DNA of 13,722 nt from CAZFLN01 sp964519905. GTDB taxonomy: Bacteria > Patescibacteriota > Microgenomatia > UBA1400 > UBA1396. The stretch lies in contig CAZFLN010000019.1 in NCBI GenBank assembly GCA_964519905.1, positions 1 through 13,722 of the forward strand, written 5' to 3'. Made by a program: the position numbers and the translations under genes. This document shows, in pieces, positions 6,054 through 13,722 of this stretch; the first letter of the stretch is position 1, and every line of letters starts with the position of its first letter. A model generated the notes under the pieces. That model saw only the letters and a program-made list of their open reading frames with translations. It did no database searches and had not been told where the DNA came from.

Positions 6054-7166
6054 TTATTTATATGTTACCGGAAGTTCGTCGGTTGTTGGTGAGAGACTCA
6101 CACGACGCTGATCAGAATCAATCGAGTCGATGACGACAGAAATACTCTGTCCTTCTTCGTACTCATGACCTTCGAGCTTACTTTCGTGAATCAAACCGTC
6201 AACTCCGCCAGAGATGCTTACGAATACACCGAATGGAACGATTCGTGAAACAGTTCCAGTCACAGTTGTGCCTGGAGGGCAATCCTGTGCGAGCTTATCC
6301 CAAGGATCATTCTCGAGTTGCTTCAGAGAAAGAGTTAGTTTCTTTTGATCTTTATCAACAGAGACTACTTTGGTGTCGATCTTCTGACCTTTTTCGTACA
6401 GCTTCGTCAAGTCATCGACTTTGTCCCAAGAGACTTCAGAAATGTGAACCATTCCTTCGAGGACTCCAAACTGAGCGTCCTCGCCTTCACCAGAAACTGG
6501 AACTTCGACAGCGACGAACACACCGAATGGCTTCACACCAGTGACGGTCCCGCTGACAACATTTCCAGCCTGCACAGAACTGACTGCTTTATCGCTGTTT
6601 GCGATTTCGTCAGCCTCCGAAACTAAGCGTTCAGAGAAAATAAGGCGGTTCTTTTCTTTGTCGGATTCCAAAACCTTGACATCAAGCATGGCGCCCTTCA
6701 GGCTGTCCAGCTTGCCAGTGACTTGGCGACCAAACTGACTGGTTGGAATGAATCCACGCAGTCCGTCGAGCATAACGACCATACCACCCTTGTTGACCTC
6801 AACACCTTCCACTTGAACGGTTTCTTGAGACTCAACCAGAGCAATCAGGTCATCCCACTTGCGATCCATGACCGCACGGCGAACTGACAACAGAATTTGA
6901 CCCTGTTCGTTTTCACTGTCGAGCACGAAGACATCAATCTTGTCTCCAGGCTTGAGGTCAGGATTCATTTCTTTCGCAGCTTGGAACTCGCGATCCACAA
7001 CTAAACCTTCGGTTTTTGCACCGATGTCGAGAAGGATCATTTTCTTTGTAATATCAACAACTTTTCCGGAAATAATGTCACCAGAATGGGGAACTTTTAA
7101 TGTCTGGCCAGATTGAGCCAACAGTTCTTCCATCGTAATTTTTTGAGCGCTTGATGTATTCGCCAT
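6054..7166 (-). CDS. rpsA: Ribosomal protein S1 homologue (four S1 RNA-binding domains)
   Basis: 370 residues from the chosen start. Four S1-type OB-fold domains are visible: about 28-98 (IISGKVVDITKKMILLDIG), 113-180 (diverged; GGMVVMLDGLRGFIPTSQFG), 188-272 (VVSGTVTGVKPFGVFVAV, with a short acidic insert) and 287-362 (TVTGTVSRIVPFGVFVSI). E. coli S1 has six domains; four-domain forms are common in other phyla. S1 binds mRNA at the small subunit and aids initiation on structured leaders. The frame is open to 7256, but ATG 7164-7166 (MANTSSAQ) is chosen because GGAG lies about 11 nt upstream and the promoter at 7201-7209 lies inside the longer frame. Met24 of the longer frame (MKGDSSN) is a possible alternative. 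It lies just downstream of the 5S terminator and is followed at 14 nt by the 59-residue gene. Confidence 0.93.
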   Translation of the reverse strand: MANTSSAQKITMEELLAQSGQTLKVPHSGDIISGKVVDITKKMILLDIGAKTEGLVVDREFQAAKEMNPDLKPGDKIDVFVLDSENEQGQILLSVRRAVMDRKWDDLIALVESQETVQVEGVEVNKGGMVVMLDGLRGFIPTSQFGRQVTGKLDSLKGAMLDVKVLESDKEKNRLIFSERLVSEADEIANSDKAVSSVQAGNVVSGTVTGVKPFGVFVAVEVPVSGEGEDAQFGVLEGMVHISEVSWDKVDDLTKLYEKGQKIDTKVVSVDKDQKKLTLSLKQLENDPWDKLAQDCPPGTTVTGTVSRIVPFGVFVSISGGVDGLIHESKLEGHEYEEGQSISVVIDSIDSDQRRVSLSPTTDELPVTYK

Positions 7167-7200
7167 GTTCGAAGAGTCTCCTTTCATAAGACAAGAAAGT

Positions 7201-7209
7201 ATTATAGCA
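7201..7209 (-). promoter_or_regulatory. S1 gene extended -10 promoter (TGCTATAAT)
   Basis: TGCTATAAT on the minus strand is a perfect extended -10 (TGNTATAAT). The start near 7194 gives a leader of about 28 nt that includes the Shine-Dalgarno. The -35 region is poor, which extended -10 promoters tolerate. Confidence 0.75.
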
Positions 7210-7261
7210 TGCCTGGAAAGCAGAAATTTATGAGATTTAACAACACTTTTTCCCACGGTGA

Positions 7262-7296
7262 ATAAAAAACAAAAAAAACGCCACTACTCCGGCCTC
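7262..7296 (-). terminator. End of the 23S-5S unit: 5S outer stem followed by T-tract
   Basis: The 3' strand of the 5S closing stem continues outward (7279-7296 pairs with 7395-7412 with one mismatch). On the minus strand it runs straight into T8-G-T6 (7262-7278). The 5S flanking stem and its T-tract therefore look like the transcript terminator. Confidence 0.65.
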
Positions 7297-7405
7297 GAGT
7301 TATTCTTCCAGGGGACCATTCCCCAAGTACCTTCACCGCTGATGTGTTTCAAGACTCTGTTCGGAATGGGAAGAGTTGGGACCACATCGCTCGAGAGACC
7401 GGAGT
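7286..7405 (-). rRNA. rrf: 5S ribosomal RNA
   Basis: 120 nt on the minus strand. The ends form helix I (ACTCCGGTCTC with GAGGCCGGAGT), and the internal GUGGUCCCAAC and CAUUCCGAAC segments match bacterial 5S helix II and loop C. Spacing from GUGGUCCC back to the 5' end equals that of E. coli 5S. The pairing extends outward beyond the mature ends into a precursor stem. It lies about 200 nt downstream of 23S and should be cut from the same transcript. It is a component of the large subunit's central protuberance. Confidence 0.93.
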
Positions 7406-7605
7406 ACTGGCGTCTTTAGACGTTCGTACTCGCGATACATTTTTGCGTATACACAAGCTGAACACGAGCAGAGACAGCGTCTCGCCCGTGAACAAGGAGG
7501 TTGTAAATAATTTGGTCAGATTGGTCAGTCACTTGGACAGTGTAATACAGCACTCATTGTGATGAGACCAGTTTCACCTGGACTCATCAACGTATCGTTT
7601 TTATG
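7406..7605 (-). other. 23S-5S spacer with downstream arm of the processing stalk
   Basis: No gene is seen here. The segments 7589-7599, 7543-7551 and 7488-7510 are complementary to segments upstream of 23S at 10511-10521, 10545-10553 and 10584-10607, and 7605-7613 at the 23S edge pairs with 10501-10509. A local hairpin GAGAC-AGC-GTCTC (7471-7483) caps the outer end. I infer the 3' strand of the long stem cut by RNase III-type processing of pre-23S. Confidence 0.75.
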
Positions 7606-10508
<2,903 letters not shown>

Positions 10509-10829
10509 CGAACGATACGTTCGATGAATTCATTTGAAATGGTTGCTGTATTATTGCAGCGACCTAATGAATCTTTACAATTTTTATTTACAATTCTCCT
10601 TGTTCACGAGCGACACTTGCGTGTCTCGATTCTCTGTGGAGAATTCACACTTTAGTGCACTCGGCTCCCACTTTTGGTGTTTACCGCGTGCGGATTAAAA
10701 TATGTGTATTTCCTTAACAGAGATCCGCAGTATAACATGAGGTGCGGGGGGTTGCAACAGGGTGTTCTTGAAGGTTCGACCTTTCGGCCTGTAAGTATTT
10801 CGTTAGCCTTATCTGATAAAAAAAGACCC
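10509..10829 (-). other. 23S leader region with upstream arm of the processing stalk
   Basis: No gene is seen between 23S and the transposase start. It holds the 23S promoter, then on the minus-strand transcript a GCGGAT/ATCCGC hairpin (about 10690-10728), a GACAC/GTGTC hairpin inside ATTCTCC/GGAGAAT (about 10592-10647), and three segments complementary to the 23S-5S spacer (10584-10607, 10545-10553, 10511-10521). I could not find a clear boxA antitermination sequence. Confidence 0.7.
10729..10757 (-). promoter_or_regulatory. Promoter of the 23S-5S unit (TTGCAA - 17 nt - TATACT, extended -10)
   Basis: On the minus strand TTGCAA (10752-10757) is followed after exactly 17 nt by TATACT (10729-10734), preceded by TG plus one base (TGTTATACT). 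It is the best-formed promoter in the window. It lies about 220 nt upstream of mature 23S, outside the processing stalk and downstream of both tRNAs and the transposase, so 23S-5S need not be transcribed from the 16S promoter. Confidence 0.7.
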
Positions 10830-11264
10830 ATGCCACAAATAAATATCGTAAAGAAATATCGAAAAAATTCTTACTATCACCTCTACTGCAGAGGAAACAA
10901 TAGACAAGAAATATTTTTTGAAACTATCGATTATGACATTTTTCGTAATATTTTTAGAGAAAAAATTAAAAAACTCGGTCAAAACCTCACTTTTGACTCA
11001 TTCGCGCTTCTTCCAAACCATTATCATTTTCTTGTCCGCCAGGGAAATGACCCGAGAGCAATTGAAAAACTCATGAGATCTTGCATTACTCGATACACTT
11101 TGTTTATTAACAAAAAATATGAAAAGGTTGGAAGACTTTTTCAAAGCACATACAAAGCGCGAATTGTAAGAAAAACAGAAATATTTAAAATGAGAGCATA
11201 TATTTTAAATAACGCGATAGAATCCGGATTTGTTGACTGGAAAAACGTTGGAAAAAACTTATAA
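10830..11264 (+). CDS. REP-associated tyrosine transposase (IS200-like, Y1/HUH)
   Basis: 144 residues from MPQINIVKKY. It carries the family hallmarks in order: YHLYCRGNNRQEIFFE near the N-terminus, the HUH motif in LPNHYHFLVRQ, and RYTLFINKKYEKVGRLFQSTYKAR, which holds the likely catalytic Tyr. HUH enzymes nick single-stranded DNA at hairpins; this subgroup is usually a lone chromosomal gene without its own transposon ends. The frame is open from 10674, but the region before 10830 does not resemble the family and holds the 23S promoter. No good Shine-Dalgarno; TGATAAAAA lies 7 nt upstream, a weak extended -10. It is antisense to the rRNA genes, between tRNA-Ala and the 23S promoter, and visibly AT-richer than the housekeeping genes. 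Nearby hairpins (for example AAGGT-TCG-ACCTT around 10780) could be its substrate; this is inference. Confidence 0.85.
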   Translation: MPQINIVKKYRKNSYYHLYCRGNNRQEIFFETIDYDIFRNIFREKIKKLGQNLTFDSFALLPNHYHFLVRQGNDPRAIEKLMRSCITRYTLFINKKYEKVGRLFQSTYKARIVRKTEIFKMRAYILNNAIESGFVDWKNVGKNL

Positions 11265-11300
11265 GCCTAAAGGTCAAACCTTCATTAATTCAAAAAACAG

Positions 11301-11374
11301 TGGACCCAAAGGGATTCGAACCCTTGACCCCCTCATTGCAAATGAGGTGCTCTAGCCAGCTGAGCTATGGGCCC
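11301..11374 (-). tRNA. tRNA-Ala, anticodon UGC
   Basis: The 74-nt cloverleaf has acceptor GGGCCCA/TGGGTCC, including the G3-U70 pair that identifies tRNA-Ala, anticodon stem CCTCA/TGAGG with loop TTTGCAA (anticodon TGC), and T-arm AAGGGTTCGAATCCCTT. CCA is not encoded after the discriminator A (the next bases are CTG), so it must be added by a nucleotidyltransferase. T6 follows, which may help end its transcript. It is a classical resident of the 16S-23S spacer. Confidence 0.97.
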
Positions 11375-11383
11375 AAGACGAGT

Positions 11384-11392
11384 ATTGTAACA
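11384..11392 (-). promoter_or_regulatory. tRNA-Ala extended -10 promoter (TGTTACAAT)
   Basis: TGTTACAAT on the minus strand is identical to the rho extended -10. It ends 9 nt before the tRNA 5' end, so the start would be about 3 nt upstream of the mature tRNA. This indicates independent transcription of tRNA-Ala. Confidence 0.65.
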
Positions 11393-11458
11393 CTGAGTTT
11401 TCAAAAATGATATCCTTTTGTTGAAAAACAAATCCATGATACTCTTTTATGAATCAAT

Positions 11459-12256
11459 ATGGATTTTCCCTCAACGCACAAAACAGATGTTTCCGAAGGT
11501 GCAAAATCCCGCTTCTCCCCAAAAAGTGAACATGAAATCAGAAGAACTATTCTTTTAGATACCCTGAATCAACTGGAGGAAATGATAAACATGGACTCTG
11601 AGTATATTGTTCAGTCATTACAATCTTCTTGGAAAATGCTTTTATCGGAAATACAAAAAATACAGCAAGAAAGTAATTCAACTGTTCAATTAGTCGTTGG
11701 CGGAAAAAGCCGAAGATTAGTTGAGATATTGGTAGAATCATTGCAAAAACGCGCCGCAAATAACTGGTCACTATAAGAAAAGGAATTTTTTCAATCAATT
11801 TGGCAAAAAAGATTACGTTTAACCGACATAGAAAATGGGCCAATATCCAAAGATTATGGCCCACAACAAGCTGGAAGTATTCCAACTCGAATGCATGTAA
11901 AGTATTTATTGGAAAAAAAACCAATTCTTTTCCTAGAAGATCACGCAAAATCATACAGAAAATCAACTCTCCTCATAGATGGCTTTATGAAGCGAAGAAT
12001 GCAAGGCAGCATCTTCAATTTTGTAGGCACTGATATGAAGGATGCCTTTCCTACGACTTCTATGAAAAAACTTGAAGAATACAGAGGTAATATTGTTTCA
12101 GGATCTGAGAATATTCAAACTATGATTTTTCTAGAAAGACTTTCAAAAATCTTATCTGCGGTTACAGACAAAATGGTTCGGTCTGAAAAAGAACCAGAAA
12201 TCTACAGCCGAGTTCAAATGCTCTTGAATGAACTACAGAAAAAATTACAAGATTAA
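11459..12256 (+). pseudogene. Unknown gene interrupted by one in-frame TAA
   Basis: One reading frame runs from ATG 11459 (MDFPSTHKTDVSEG) for 265 codons and is broken only by TAA at 11774-11776, after 105 residues (RAANNWSL, stop, then EKEFFQSIWQKRLRL). Downstream of that stop the same frame stays open for 480 nt to 12256; its first ATG is only at 11891. Both halves have similar AT-rich codon use and hydrophilic, helix-prone composition, so a single gene with a nonsense mutation is the best reading. Alternatives are a sequencing or strain variant, read-through, or two genes. No family, signal peptide or membrane segment is recognised. It meets the HIT gene tail to tail with a 1-nt gap. The start has no Shine-Dalgarno; TGATACTCT and TATGAA upstream are weak promoter candidates. 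Confidence 0.65.
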
Positions 12257-12257
12257 G

Positions 12258-12725
12258 CTAAAAAGCTGCTCGAATCTGCTCTGCCAACTCAGCAAGCTTA
12301 GCATCATCTGCCCGCCCCGCGTCATGCGTAGATAAGTAGCCAGGATAGTGATCGAAATAAATATTGGGTCGCTCAATCTCTAATTTTCGCCAAGGCTGAG
12401 AAGAATCCGTCGTGCCATGCATTGGGAATAATTTGGCATGGAGATGATTCACTCCAAACCCTTCATAGATCAATCCGGTACGACCAACCTCTGGAAATGC
12501 AGCGTCAATCGCTCGAGCCACTTTCCTGGCGGCAATATTCAGATCTGTCATCACTTGTTCAGGGACATCAAAAATGTAACTTTCATAATGTTGTTTTGGA
12601 ATAACAACGGTAACACCATCGGTATTCGGATAAATACTTAAGAAAGCGACGTGTTTTTCGTCTTCCCAGACTCGAAATGCCGGAGCGTCACCAGAAACAA
12701 TGGAACAAAAAATGCAATCAGACAT
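12258..12725 (-). CDS. HIT-family nucleotide hydrolase/transferase
   Basis: 155 residues. The N-terminal CIFC (Cys4, Cys7) is the zinc-type signature of many bacterial HIT proteins, and NHLHAKLFP (93-101) is the histidine-triad motif with His94 and His96. In the family the middle His is the nucleophile that attacks the alpha-phosphate of nucleotide substrates; here it is His96. The third His of HxHxH is Lys98, so the triad is incomplete. Length fits the family. The substrate cannot be told. Start: ATG 12723-12725 has no Shine-Dalgarno but TATACT exactly 6 nt upstream, shared as a palindrome with the divergent gene at 12748. It is the only protein gene in the 16S-23S spacer on the rRNA strand, and less AT-rich than its spacer neighbours, closer to rho and radA. 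Confidence 0.9.
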   Translation of the reverse strand: MSDCIFCSIVSGDAPAFRVWEDEKHVAFLSIYPNTDGVTVVIPKQHYESYIFDVPEQVMTDLNIAARKVARAIDAAFPEVGRTGLIYEGFGVNHLHAKLFPMHGTTDSSQPWRKLEIERPNIYFDHYPGYLSTHDAGRADDAKLAELAEQIRAAF

Positions 12726-12731
12726 ATGGTT

Positions 12732-12741
12732 AGTATATACT
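12732..12741. promoter_or_regulatory. Palindromic bidirectional -10 element for two leaderless genes
   Basis: AGTATATACT is a perfect 10-bp palindrome that reads TATACT on both strands. On plus, TATACT (12736-12741), then 6 nt (CAAAAT), then ATG 12748. On minus, TATACT (12732-12737), then 6 nt (AACCAT), then ATG of the HIT gene at 12725. Both gaps are exactly 6 nt, so either transcript would begin at or near its start codon. The two promoters overlap, so polymerase can serve only one at a time. Confidence 0.65.
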
Positions 12742-12747
12742 CAAAAT

Positions 12748-13296
12748 ATGTCTCGAGAAAATGAATCTCAAATTATCACAATTCCAGACTCAATTCGGCA
12801 TATCCAACATCTTAATGACTTTAAAACTCCAATACAGCAGGCTCTTCAGCATCCGAAAGAAATATTCTTAGCAGATCTTCGAATTCCTGAAAGCACTGAA
12901 ACTCTCCTTGCACAATTTATTTTTACGATCGCAAATGATAAGCAATTACTTGAGGTTTCACTCCTCCAGCACGACAAAACGCCTTATATGTTAAAAAAAC
13001 TTTCACTTAGCACCCAATATCATAAAAAAACAAAAATGTGGCAAACAACTGGCGCCTATACAAATTTTTCGGTAAAGTCAGAAAAACCTGTTTTAAAACA
13101 GCTGAGATTCTTATGGGGAGCAATCGACGAAATAGCAACACAAACAATTTGCATACATCTTAGCGAACCAGTGCAGAGAAAATTTTGGACTGCAGAGAGC
13201 ATCATAAACGAAATTCCATTCAGGCTTGGTGGTTTTACCAAAACATCATCATCTCAAGGAAATTATTGGACCAAGACATACCTGCCGGAAGAATAA
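12748..13296 (+). CDS. Hypothetical protein, 182 residues
   Basis: The frame begins MSRENESQIITIPDSIRHIQ and ends in YLPEE followed by TAA. The frame is open from 12700, but that ATG lies inside the HIT gene; ATG 12748 has TATACT exactly 6 nt upstream and is preferred. The protein is hydrophilic and mixed in secondary structure, Lys-rich, without Cys pairs suggesting metal binding and without signal peptide or membrane segment. I recognise no domain. Codon use is AT-rich, like the transposase and the interrupted gene. It is divergent from the HIT gene and converges on tRNA-Ile, whose 3' end is 14 nt away, with no terminator obvious between them. A function linked to HIT through the shared promoter is possible but unsupported. 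Confidence 0.7.
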   Translation: MSRENESQIITIPDSIRHIQHLNDFKTPIQQALQHPKEIFLADLRIPESTETLLAQFIFTIANDKQLLEVSLLQHDKTPYMLKKLSLSTQYHKKTKMWQTTGAYTNFSVKSEKPVLKQLRFLWGAIDEIATQTICIHLSEPVQRKFWTAESIINEIPFRLGGFTKTSSSQGNYWTKTYLPEE

Positions 13297-13309
13297 CACT
13301 TTTTCTGAA

Positions 13310-13386
13310 TGGTGAGGGTACTTGGACTCGAACCAAGGACCTCAGTCTTATCAGGACTGCGCTCTAACCAACTGAGCTATACCCTC
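13310..13386 (-). tRNA. tRNA-Ile, anticodon GAU
   Basis: The 77-nt cloverleaf includes an encoded CCA: acceptor GAGGGTA/TACCCTC, discriminator A, anticodon stem CAGTC/GACTG with loop CTGATAA (anticodon GAT), T-arm CTTGGTTCGAGTCCAAG. It is a classical 16S-23S spacer tRNA. It lies 264 nt downstream of 16S, beyond a terminator, and has its own extended -10. Confidence 0.97.
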
Positions 13387-13403
13387 TTGACTTCAAGAGA
13401 TCT

Positions 13404-13412
13404 ATTTTAACA
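13404..13412 (-). promoter_or_regulatory. tRNA-Ile extended -10 promoter (TGTTAAAAT)
   Basis: TGTTAAAAT on the minus strand, 17 nt before the tRNA 5' end and downstream of the 16S terminator, fits the TGNTANNNT pattern used elsewhere in the window. The -35 region is weak. Confidence 0.5.
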
Positions 13413-13480
13413 CAGAGAATTTCTTCCTGCACTCTGGAATTTTATTCTTTTTCGCTTGCAACGTCCAAATCCATCAATAC

Positions 13481-13505
13481 AAAAAAACCGCACAAGGCGG
13501 CTTTT
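13481..13505 (-). terminator. Intrinsic terminator downstream of 16S
   Basis: CCGC (13488-13491) and GCGG (13497-13500) form a GC stem, extended by A/T pairs across a one-base bulge, and T7 follows on the minus strand (A7 at 13481-13487). T5 on the other side allows weaker plus-strand use. It would stop 16S transcription before tRNA-Ile. Confidence 0.65.
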
Positions 13506-13650
13506 TAGAAAAAGTGAAAGAGTAAACAACACACGGACTGGCTGGAAGGCCCGAGCATTGGTGTATGGCTACGGGACTTTTGGAGTTTTCAGACACCTTA
13601 CGGCGTTCTGCGGGATCTCGCGTGAGTGAGATACCGTTGATACTCCTTAG

Positions 13651-13722
13651 AAAGGAGGTAATCCATCCGTACCTTCCAGTACGGATACCTTGTTACGACT
13701 TAGTCCTCATCGCTGACCTGGC
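13651..13722 (-). rRNA. rrs: 16S ribosomal RNA, 3' end only
   Basis: The last 72 nt of 16S on the minus strand: AAGTCGTAACAAGGTATCCG, helix 45 (CCGTAC with a TGGAAG loop and GTACGG, the KsgA dimethylation site) and the 3' tail GGATTACCTCCTTT with the anti-Shine-Dalgarno CCTCC. The rest lies beyond the right edge. Confidence 0.96.

Larger units (their letters stand above)
13387..13650 (-). other. Spacer between 16S and tRNA-Ile
   Basis: No gene is seen. From the 16S end it holds a structured stretch (for example ATCTC/GAGAT at about 13615-13633, and a wider ACGG/CCGT enclosure), presumably the 3' arm of the pre-16S processing stem, whose partner lies outside the window. It then holds the terminator at 13481-13505 and the tRNA-Ile promoter. 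Confidence 0.6.

Noticed and set aside
1012..7256. UGA recoding as in Gracilibacteria/Absconditabacteria
   Set aside because: rho, radA and S1 read through at full length with no in-frame UGA. The absence of UGA stops among so few genes is not evidence.
10674..10829. Extension of the transposase to the upstream ATG at 10674
   Set aside because: The extra 52 residues overlap the 23S promoter and do not resemble the family, while MPQINIVKKY begins right before the conserved YHLYCRGNN segment.
12700..12747. Upstream ATG at 12700 for the 12748 gene
   Set aside because: It lies inside the HIT coding sequence and before the -10 box. ATG 12748 fits the promoter spacing.

Overview
The window looks like a chromosomal piece of a small-genome bacterium of the Candidate Phyla Radiation (Patescibacteria) type. 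This is inferred from the gene content, the long low-complexity N-terminus of Rho, a four-domain S1 protein, many unrecognised small proteins and an rRNA locus broken up by other genes. I cannot name the class. All full-length genes read through with the standard code. Every stop I could assign is TAA or TAG, so nothing suggests UGA recoding.

Layout, left to right. Nearly all housekeeping genes are on the minus strand, so reading right to left the order is 16S rRNA (3' end only), tRNA-Ile, tRNA-Ala, 23S rRNA, 5S rRNA, S1 protein, a 59-residue protein, a possible very small ORF, a beta-carbonic-anhydrase-like protein, radA, rho, and a LysM/M23 peptidase cut by the window edge. Between radA and rho is a 550-base gene-free stretch. 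It holds the rho promoter, a structured segment ending in a strong plus-strand terminator (candidate small RNA), a perfect DnaA box and a 16-bp palindrome.

The right third is the most unusual part. The 16S-23S spacer is about 3.1 kb instead of a few hundred bases. It keeps the classical tRNA-Ile(GAU) and tRNA-Ala(UGC) genes but also carries a REP-associated tyrosine transposase, a gene interrupted by one in-frame TAA, a HIT-family gene and an unknown gene. Three of these four oppose the rRNA strand. A terminator follows 16S, each tRNA has its own extended -10 promoter, and 23S-5S has its own TTGCAA-N17-TATACT promoter. The rRNA locus therefore reads as four separate transcription units that still sit side by side. 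A compound inverted repeat flanking 23S should form a long processing stalk on the 23S-5S transcript.

A second theme is gene starts. Four protein genes (M23 peptidase, radA, HIT, unknown gene at 12748) have a TANNNT -10 box exactly 6 nt before the ATG and no Shine-Dalgarno, as expected for leaderless mRNAs. The HIT gene and its divergent neighbour share one perfect 10-bp palindrome, AGTATATACT, which supplies this -10 box in both directions. The other genes (rho, S1, the 59-residue protein, the carbonic-anhydrase-like protein) have ordinary Shine-Dalgarno sites, and the 16S 3' end keeps the anti-Shine-Dalgarno sequence.
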